Positions 57,201-64,000 of a stretch of 64,000 nucleotides of DNA are shown here, in pieces (position 1 is the first letter of the stretch; every line of letters starts with the position of its first letter). The position numbers were made by a program, and so were the translations under genes. Source of the stretch: Mortierella alpina (lineage: Eukaryota; Mortierellomycota; Mortierellomycetes; Mortierellales; Mortierellaceae); contig JANATF010000008.1 in the NCBI GenBank assembly GCA_029449245.1, positions 2,046,001 to 2,110,000 of the forward strand, read 5' to 3'. The notes under the pieces are model-generated. The model was not told where the DNA came from. It made no database searches and was given only the letters and a program-made list of their open reading frames with translations.

Positions 57201-58267
57201 TTGCAATATTGAATTGCGCTTCGTTTTGCGGAAAAAAAAGCGAAGGTAAGGTTTCTGTTACATGGCTTACACGCACTTGCCTGAAAGACCATGTAAATCA
57301 ACTTACTCGCCAAGGCAGGTTCGTCAATGTTGATCAGCGTCGGCAGTCTCTTCAAGTTGCTTCTCAATACCTACACCAAATAGCAAACCCCGTGCAGGCG
57401 ATAGTTTGGTGAACATCCTTACATATATATATTTTTGCATGTAGATCAAATCTCACAGTCTTATGAGTGGCATACCTTGAGCAACATCATCAAAAAGTCG
57501 TTCTTAAGTTCGGGAGTGTCTGTAACCCATGCATAAGGTCGGTTGATGATGACGGTCCATCGTCTTGCCTGAGAGGCACAAAAACGGGAGACGTGAGAGG
57601 GGTAGGATATCAGTAGCCTTGAGTGGGCTCCAAATTCACGACAACATCAACGCGAGATGTACTTCCTTCGAGACTTACATCCACGTTCTCGATCGACTTG
57701 ATTTCATCCAGATGCCATGTCCTGCCGATGTGATACGAGGTGGCCGATGTCTTCTTCACCTTGTGCAGACGCACTTTCCCGTTCGTTTTGACTATGGCGG
57801 AAAATATCATATAGCCAGAGTTGAGTACGAGTAGGCAGTAAGGAAAACAAGGTCTCCATACGATGGCTAATGCACTCCAGGATCATTGTCAATTACCAGT
57901 CATGCAGAGGTATCGAGGTTTCGAGAGCATTTTGGTCCGCTCAGCACTGCCGCCCTTCTTGCCGGCGATTGTTTTGATATCCTTGGCAGCTTTTTCTTCC
58001 TCGTAGATCTTGACATAGGTCAGCATCGTCTCTGACGTGCTCGCTATTACGTGATTTGGTAGCCAGAGATAGGGTCAGTTCCACACGTCCTTGATACATT
58101 GCGGTTAACATCTGTGTTTTGACGCTCCCGGCCGCGAATCAATGACACTCACAAGTGCTATCCGAAAAGAGCGCCTGAATAAGCTGCTGTCGGACTGGGT
58201 CTTCCTTGGCCTTGGGAGCGGCCGCGGCGGCCTTCAAACCTGTGCCGCCGCTTCTCGCGGTCGCCAT
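54207..58267 (-). CDS. sec3: exocyst subunit Sec3 (EXOC1)
   Basis: Eleven exons (54207-54557, 54661-54984, 55089-55299, 55386-55884, 55988-56099, 56191-57218, 57307-57370, 57476-57568, 57679-57791, 57897-58043, 58153-58267) join to 1018 residues with unbroken phase. The N-terminal part is the Sec3 PH-like PIP2-binding domain (LTYVKIYEEEKAAKDIKTIA, GKVRLHKVKKTSATSYHIGRTWHLDEIKSIENVD), and residues ~400-1018 are the Sec3 C domain with coiled-coil stretches and an exocyst helical-bundle end. Sec3 marks sites of exocytosis on the plasma membrane together with Rho/Rab GTPases, important for hyphal tip growth. Coordinates around exon 8 may be off by a base. An ATG six bases upstream (58273) is an alternative start. 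Confidence 0.9.
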
Positions 58268-58590
58268 GGGCATTGACTTTCTGTCAGGGCGGTCCTTCTG
58301 CAGGGATAAAGAAGAAGCGTGGCCGTGGGGATGATGGCGTGCTTTGGAATTGCTTAGCTGGAGATGCTGTGTCCCTGGGTGTGCGGGTAGATGTGGCCGA
58401 GTGTGAGGATGCCAGGAGGGGGCTGCTGAGGGCGTGTTCAATGGAGATGATGGCGCACAGAAGAGGGACTGCTCCTGCCCAGACCGATTATTGGCTGCTT
58501 CCCCTTAAATACCAGATTCTGCAGCGTGCTCCTCACACACACACACACATATGATCGTATCTTATGTTTTACTCAGGACTAAACCGACAC

Positions 58591-60287
58591 CTACAGGTAC
58601 TGCAGCTCCTCAGACACCTTGGGCTGCCCTTCAGATCTGACAGTCCCAGCCGCACTGTGTGCAGAACGCACGCTCAGTTGACGATCGTGCTCAGACGGGT
58701 TTCTGACCGACAGCACTGACGCCGCATTGGAGTGGATGCTGAGAGGTCGCCCTGGCGAGCCAGGCTCTTCTCCTTGCTGATCGCCTACATCCAGATTCAA
58801 CGCCCTCAGTGGCACTTCCTGTCGCGTCAACGTCGGTGAATCCCCTAGCTGCTGTTGCTGCGGCCGACTGTATCTCCCATGCAGAGGGTCATGCGGAGCC
58901 AAAGGCACCATGGACGAAGCGATGAACGATTGCTGCGAATCTGATCTTGGCAACAAATTATGCTCTTGCAAATACGGTCCTCCACCGACTCCATAGAGGT
59001 GTCCGCTGTCCTCCCCATGCTCTGCCAGCATTAGCTGTTGCTGCCTGGACGGGCCGCCTACCAAGGCCGCATTCTCGTCATCCTGGCTCCACTGTGCATA
59101 CTGGGCCGCCGTCGCCCCCGATTGATCCGACGAGGACTGGTAACTGTACCGACTGTCGTTGCCCATCACTCCTGACATCACTGGTGGTGTATATCTTAAC
59201 GATGGCTGGGATGTTATCGGTCGATTCGTGTCATAAAGCGAGTCCGTAGCCCCCATTGCACGAGCGGACGCCGACTCTGCGCCGGACGGGTCGTCAAGCG
59301 ACAGTGCCAAGAAACTCAGCGGACGCTTCGAGTCGAACCGACGGTCCTTGCGGAATCGCAAAAAGAAGAACACGCCTGCACCAATGACAGCGCCTAGTCC
59401 AAGAACTGTTCCTAGTACGATGGGCAGCACAGGAGGGCCATCCGACTTTTCAGAGGTGGGTGTGCCAGTTGGAGAGATTGTAGAGTTGGGAAGAAACCCG
59501 CTACCAGTAGGGTTTAAAGGCCCTGGAGGTGCTGTCGGCAGTCCTCCATGGGTGTTAGGAGCGCGGGTAGGCTCTCTGACCCTGCTGCTGGATGATGTAG
59601 TGGTGGTTTCTTCCTCTTTGGTGGTAGTAGTAGTGGTAGTAGTTGTTGTTGTGGTAGTAGTAGCAGGTACTGGGTCTTTGGTTGGAGGTGGCACATCCCT
59701 GGTCGAGGTGGGAACAGGGTCCTTGGTTGGAGGTGAGGGCTCGGGAGGGTCTGACTTGGTAGGTGCGGGGGGATCCGTAGGTGTTGCCTCTCCAGCGCCG
59801 TCATTGGGAGTCTTCTCGCCAGGAACGAGCTGGTCAAGAAGTGGAGAGACCACTGGCGGAGCACGTCTTTGAAGGTCTCCAGGGACAGCTAGAGCGCGGC
59901 GGTGAGGTGCCTAAGATGAAGTGGAAGTGCACAGGTGCGACGAGTTGACCGAGAGGTGAGTAAAGCTGGAAAATTCAGGCACAAGAATGCTGAGAGCAGT
60001 AGAGTGGCCCAGCAGAGCTAACACGCCCAAAGGGCCTGTGCCAAGGGCGTGTCTGCCTGGAGCGGAGAGCATAGAACGAAGAGCAGTGCAGCTGTTGAGC
60101 TGTTGAAGGTCTTGCAAGGCAAGATGGTGCGCAACCCGGCCGACTCGAATCTTGGTCATTGCAAAGTTACCTCGGTGGGTTCTGGAGGCGAGGAGGAGAG
60201 AGAGTCCCCATCGTGGTGGATAGGCGGCAGCACCGGGACAGCGCCGGTGACGTCCAGCAGCTGGAGGAGAATGATTAGAGCGGCCAT
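58591..60287 (-). CDS. mucin-like type I membrane protein
   Basis: Two exons (58591-59910 and 60171-60287) join to 478 residues. It starts with a likely signal peptide (MAALIILLQLLDVTGA), followed by a Pro/Thr/Ser-rich ectodomain with a run of about 14 Thr and repeated (P/S)PPTKDPVP, a Gly/Pro/Thr stalk with NST sites, one transmembrane helix (VLPIVLGTVLGLGAVIGAGVFFFL) and a long Ser/Gln-rich cytosolic tail of about 240 residues. This resembles cell-wall stress sensors (Wsc/Mid2 type), but a WSC domain is absent, so that is only an analogy. In-frame ATGs lie upstream at 60344 and 60566. Confidence 0.7.
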
Positions 60288-60344
60288 GGATGCAGTGGTC
60301 CATGACCATGGCGAGTGAGCACGCAGGGATCTCGGCGGGAGCAT

Positions 60345-61246
60345 GGCGCGATGCAACGGGCGAGAGTGTGCAGAGAGAGAAGGGCGAGTCGGTCTCGGAG
60401 GGGGGGCGATGGACAAGGGCGGGATGAGGAGGAGGGAAAGGAGCGAAGGGGATGGTCGAGACGGCGATGGGGCATGAAACGAGATGCACGCTACAAGGAC
60501 AGCCAACAGCCTGCGGCGACGAGACGGGGTCAAGGGCACGCTCCGCTGTATCGTGGATGATACCATCGCAGCCCATTAGAGTTCCCTTGCCGCCCTCCCG
60601 CTGCTGGCCCTTCGCGCTAGCGACACGGCGCCTGGTCGAGCATGCTCCACTCGAGGGCTGTGGCCTGCTAGGCCACTGCCAGCACGGCCATCCACACCAT
60701 GGCCACAGGGTCGGGTCATCCACTGAGATATATAAGAAAGAAAGAAATAAAAGGACAGCAAGGGACTGGACCATGCGGATGCTGTTGGTCCCTTTTCTAT
60801 TTTGGTTGCACCGCTATTTTTAACTTGGCTTGCACCCATGGACCCGCCTTGCCCTTTTACGGAGCACACGCTTGCACCTCCCAGTGGCAAGAGCACCGAT
60901 GCATACATCGTCAATCCTCCCCCTCACGCTTGAGCAGCCAAACACGCGACTCGCACGGACTCACGGAAGCTGGCGTATCTCTATGCAGGGCACAGTACCT
61001 CAGTGCGTCACCAAGTAGGCCTTTGTCTCGTACGTCCAAGTTGAGCGATCTGCCCAACATCAGGTGCGGACATCTTGGCATCTGTCTGTTGTCACTGCGA
61101 GCTATGTACTTTACCTGTGCAATGGTCTCTACTGTAGTGGGTGTAGGATGAATAAAACAAAGTGCCGGATAAAAGAAAGTTCTTGCTAGGGAACTGGCAT
61201 GTTTATTGAGCTTCGGGACCAAATCTGTGACAACTGGCGGCTGTGA
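60345..61246. other. intergenic region between membrane protein and WBP11 homologue
   Basis: No gene is called. Long open frames on the minus strand near 60156-60774 run against the first exon of the mucin-like gene and have Pro/Ser-rich non-coding composition. Confidence 0.4.
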
Positions 61247-63556
61247 TTATAAAAGTCCATCGCCTTCCAAGGACTGCAGAAACTCATCGTACTCTGCCTT
61301 CTTTTTGGCCGCTCTATCCACCGGGGCTGGCGCTGGGACTGGCACATCTGGCGCACTGTTGACAACAATCTTCCTTGGTCCTAAAAAACTTGGCACACTC
61401 GGCGCGAGGTTGATTCTCGGCAAGCGAAGGCCTAATCCTGTTTCCCGAAGATAGTTGTGTTCTGAATACTCATCTTCTTTTGCACCTGACACAGCAGTCG
61501 TTCCTGTTGCTGATAATGGTGCTGTCGGGGATGCGTTTTGCATGTATGACTGATGACTATTGCTCACGTCGTCCTCGCCCTCATCTACACCAGGTGCTGC
61601 ATTGACAGGTTTGCCAATCTTGCCCTTTTGCGCGACGCGCTTGCGCATCAAAGTCGATGGCACCAAATGCACAAGCTCCCTCTGAAGATTACGTAGCTGT
61701 GGCTCAGCAGAGATACTGGTAGGTCCTGCAACGACTGGTTTGGCTGTCGCGCTCAAATTTGTGCCGGGCTTTGGTGGGAGTGGATGTGAGGCTGGTTGCG
61801 GCGCGCTAGCACCACTGGAGGTTATAGAAGGCGAATTATCTGCAGCAGCGCTCAGCTCCTCGGCGGCGCGCTTTTTATTCGCCTCCTTTTCGTCCATGGG
61901 CAAATGGCCTGTCATAGGGTCACTTTGAGGCTCAGACGTCCGCACTGGCTTGACGTACCGAGGTGGAGGGGGCGGTCTTTGTGGTGAAGGTCGCATCGGC
62001 CGTGAATTGTGCATAGGTCCTCCATGTGAGGGCTGCCCGTGGTAACCAGGAGGGCCAAATCCTGCATACATTCCTGGGCCACTCGGGCCACCCGGACCAC
62101 CGTATCCACCCGGTGGACCAATTCCTGGCGGGCCGAATCCTGGAGGAGGTGGACCGAAACCAGGTCCTGCATGCATTGGTGGCGGTCCATAGCCCATTGG
62201 CGGTGGCGGTCCAAGTCCCATTCCTGGCCTTCCCTGCGTGTAGATAGCCCCGTAAGGTGGTTGGAATCCCATCGGTGGACCTGAAGGGAGATAATACAAA
62301 ATATCGAACAGTCAGCTCACACGTCATTCTGAAGGCCGGCGAATTGATATCAACGCACAAGCATCGGTTACCATGAGGATTCATGGGTACGCCAGGAATA
62401 TAGGCGCCTGGAAATCCTTGAATAGGCGGTCTTTGTGAATGGTTTAGTCGCGGGTTAATTACGGGTAATTTTGGTTTTGTAGGTTCCAGGTATCGAAGCT
62501 GATCATCTTTTGAAGGCGCCAACCCCTCCGGAAGAGGAGGCATGAAGTTGTCGTCGTCCTCATCCTCGTCATCAGAGCTGGAGCCTGAGGAGCTCGCGTC
62601 CGAGTCCGAGTCTGACTCTGAGGTATGGTCCTCTGAACCAGAGTCAGACCCTGACTCCTGATCTGAACCCGGAGGTTGTTCTGACATTGTCCCGAGTGGT
62701 ACATCGTGTCCGAATGGCGCGATCTGAGGCAATGGTGCTAATAAGGTTCAAATATTGACGATAGTAATCAATGTAAGCTGCTTTCTCGGTAGTTGCGACA
62801 AGTGGACTCCATTCAACAGGTTCTTACGGTATTCCAGGTATGGCTGTCCAGGGGGTGGCGCTCCGTAGGGGTTGAGGATCGGGTCGTAGTAGATTGATCG
62901 AGTAGGATCCCGTGCTGGCTCTGCCACAGACACTGGTGCTTCGGGCTCTACCTTTTTTCTGTGTGGTCATCAACAGCAAGAGTAAACTGTCAGTTACGTC
63001 CGCCTCGTTGGAATATAAAACAAGCAATTGAGGAACACTCCCATCCTTCACGACTGGCCACTCACGGTTTGATCTTGATGCCGTGCGCCTTCTTAATCCC
63101 TACGATCTTAGCCATCTTCTCCCTAAGCTCTGCCAGTTTCTTCTGCCCTTCCTTGTCGAGCTTTCCTGTCTTTTCCAGTCCCTCATACTCTGCTAGCTCG
63201 GTCTCTGTGGTTGTATCCTTGAGCGCACTTCCAATCTCCCGCACCTTTTGACGGTCTTTTTTGTTCTGTTTCGATAGAAGGCGCAGCTCAATTCAATCAG
63301 CAAAGTGTAGGTTACGGCCATGCTAAAGCACTGGGATACTGCAAGGAACGAGTGTTCCTCTTGTTACCTTTTTGATTTCCCGCTTATGCTGCTCCTTGCC
63401 TATTACCAAAGAGGCGGTCCAAGATGCCAGATGTTAGTTTGCACTGAATTCCTGCCACTACATCTGCACATTGCCGTACAGCTTCAAGAGTGGAGCACGG
63501 TTATCATTACGGTATTGATCCGCTGGATTCAAGCTCCTGCCGCTCTTGCGTCCCAT
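61247..63556 (-). CDS. WBP11-like splicing factor, Pro/Gly-rich
   Basis: Six exons (61247-62280, 62372-62737, 62828-62958, 63066-63265, 63368-63399, 63511-63556) join to 602 residues. The N-terminus GRKSGRSLNPADQYRKEQHKREIKKNKKDRQKVREIG matches the WBP11/Npw38BP coiled region, and the C-terminal LVPSTLMRKR...AEYDEFLQSLEGDGLL matches its conserved end. Between them are a YYDPILNPYGAPPPGQPYLEYRK block, an acidic Ser/Asp region and a long Pro/Gly/Met-rich segment (GPPGYGG type) expected to bind WW domains. WBP11 joins the spliceosome with PQBP1 and is nuclear. Exon 2 is only 32 nt. Confidence 0.9.
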
Positions 63557-64000
63557 GGTGTTGTTCCTGAGAGGTGAGCTACGTGCAGGACGGTCGTTAT
63601 GTCGAAATGCAACAACTTCGATGCAAATGATCTCCCCAAAAGGGAACATACTGGTGGCTGAGTGGCTGTGCCCCCCCCCCCCCAAAAAATGGTATTTTAA
63701 ATCCATTGTTGGTTGAGGATGAGACAATCCGGTCAGAAGTACGTGCTTCATCATGTCCTTGCAGCAACAACATGTCCCACCTGTAAACAGTTCCGTTTGA
63801 TCACTATTCTATTGACAGACAAAGGGATAGTGCTACTACCAGTTCTCAAGTTCGGATATAATGTTTTGCTTGAGCCAGGTTCGAAAGCCCTCCAAACTCC
63901 ATCCATGTTCTCTAGCCGTAGGATGTGATATCGCTGGAGCACCGGTCATGGACGCTGCATCATGGGGGTGGATGCTGGTCGCATTACTGCGGCTTGCTTG
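63557..64000. other. right-edge region, no gene supported
   Basis: Upstream side of the WBP11-like gene. A run of 13 C (63671-63683) followed by A6 is present. A 63-codon minus-strand frame at 63751-63942 ends in a GTGGGA donor-like site and could be an exon of a gene beyond the edge, but it lacks recognisable similarity. Confidence 0.4.
63671..63683. repeat. poly(C)13 tract
   Basis: Thirteen consecutive C followed by six A, unusual in this otherwise balanced sequence; about 115 bp upstream of the WBP11-like start codon. Confidence 0.7.

Overview
The window is a nuclear chromosome segment of a filamentous, early-diverging fungus. Almost every gene is split by short GT-AG introns, mostly about 70-200 nt, with short intergenic spaces. 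The conserved cellular genes are eukaryotic and fungal in type (RPS7, HSP104, RPN11, CCT7, DBP4, SEC3, IST1, MIC19, MRPL22, a WBP11 homologue). The mix with a Crypton-type recombinase and a very large Fanzor-like protein suggests Mucoromycota, perhaps Mortierellomycotina. That placement is inference; nothing here proves it. Exon models were built by hand from reading frames, splice signals and phase. Every multi-exon model given as a CDS keeps its phase to the stop, but single boundaries may be off by a base or two. Alternative starts are stated.

Layout. 0-6 kb: the tail of an acidic repeat protein, then two divergently transcribed paralogous FAD-dependent monooxygenases that share an 11-nt microexon. 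5.7-12.5 kb: an RGG-rich nuclear-type protein, the DEAD-box helicase Dbp4/DDX10 and a type I membrane protein, all on the minus strand. 13.9-24.2 kb: an accessory block with a Crypton-like tyrosine recombinase cut off before its catalytic residues, a Pro/Gln-rich ORF, a decayed pyridoxamine-phosphate-oxidase-like pseudogene, and a five-exon gene for a 1676-residue Fanzor/TnpB-like protein that keeps a zinc finger and an acidic RuvC triad. 24.4-29.2 kb: an intron-less short-chain dehydrogenase, a long hexanucleotide repeat, a poorly resolved spliced locus and an F-box/LRR gene. 29.6-42.8 kb: a dense housekeeping run (RPS7, HSP104, IST1, RPN11, MIC19, CCT7, MRPL22). 42.8-51.7 kb: gene-poor, with one UNC93-like transporter, a beta-adaptin-like fragment, a 37-bp tandem array and one small ORF. 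51.7-63.6 kb: a membrane-anchored glyoxal-oxidase-like copper oxidase, the exocyst subunit Sec3, a mucin-like membrane protein and a WBP11-type splicing factor.

The best candidate for an undescribed system is the Fanzor-like gene at 18.7-24.2 kb. Fanzors are eukaryotic relatives of TnpB and can be RNA-guided nucleases. This one is far longer than the usual family member, carries a large uncharacterised N-terminal half, a nuclear-localisation-like basic patch and a C-terminal 48-bp repeat, and lies beside mobile-element debris. No guide RNA or element ends could be identified by eye. Also notable are the conserved microexons, an in-frame stopless intron in RPN11, a probable GC-AG intron in the copper oxidase, and a short 47-nt intron.
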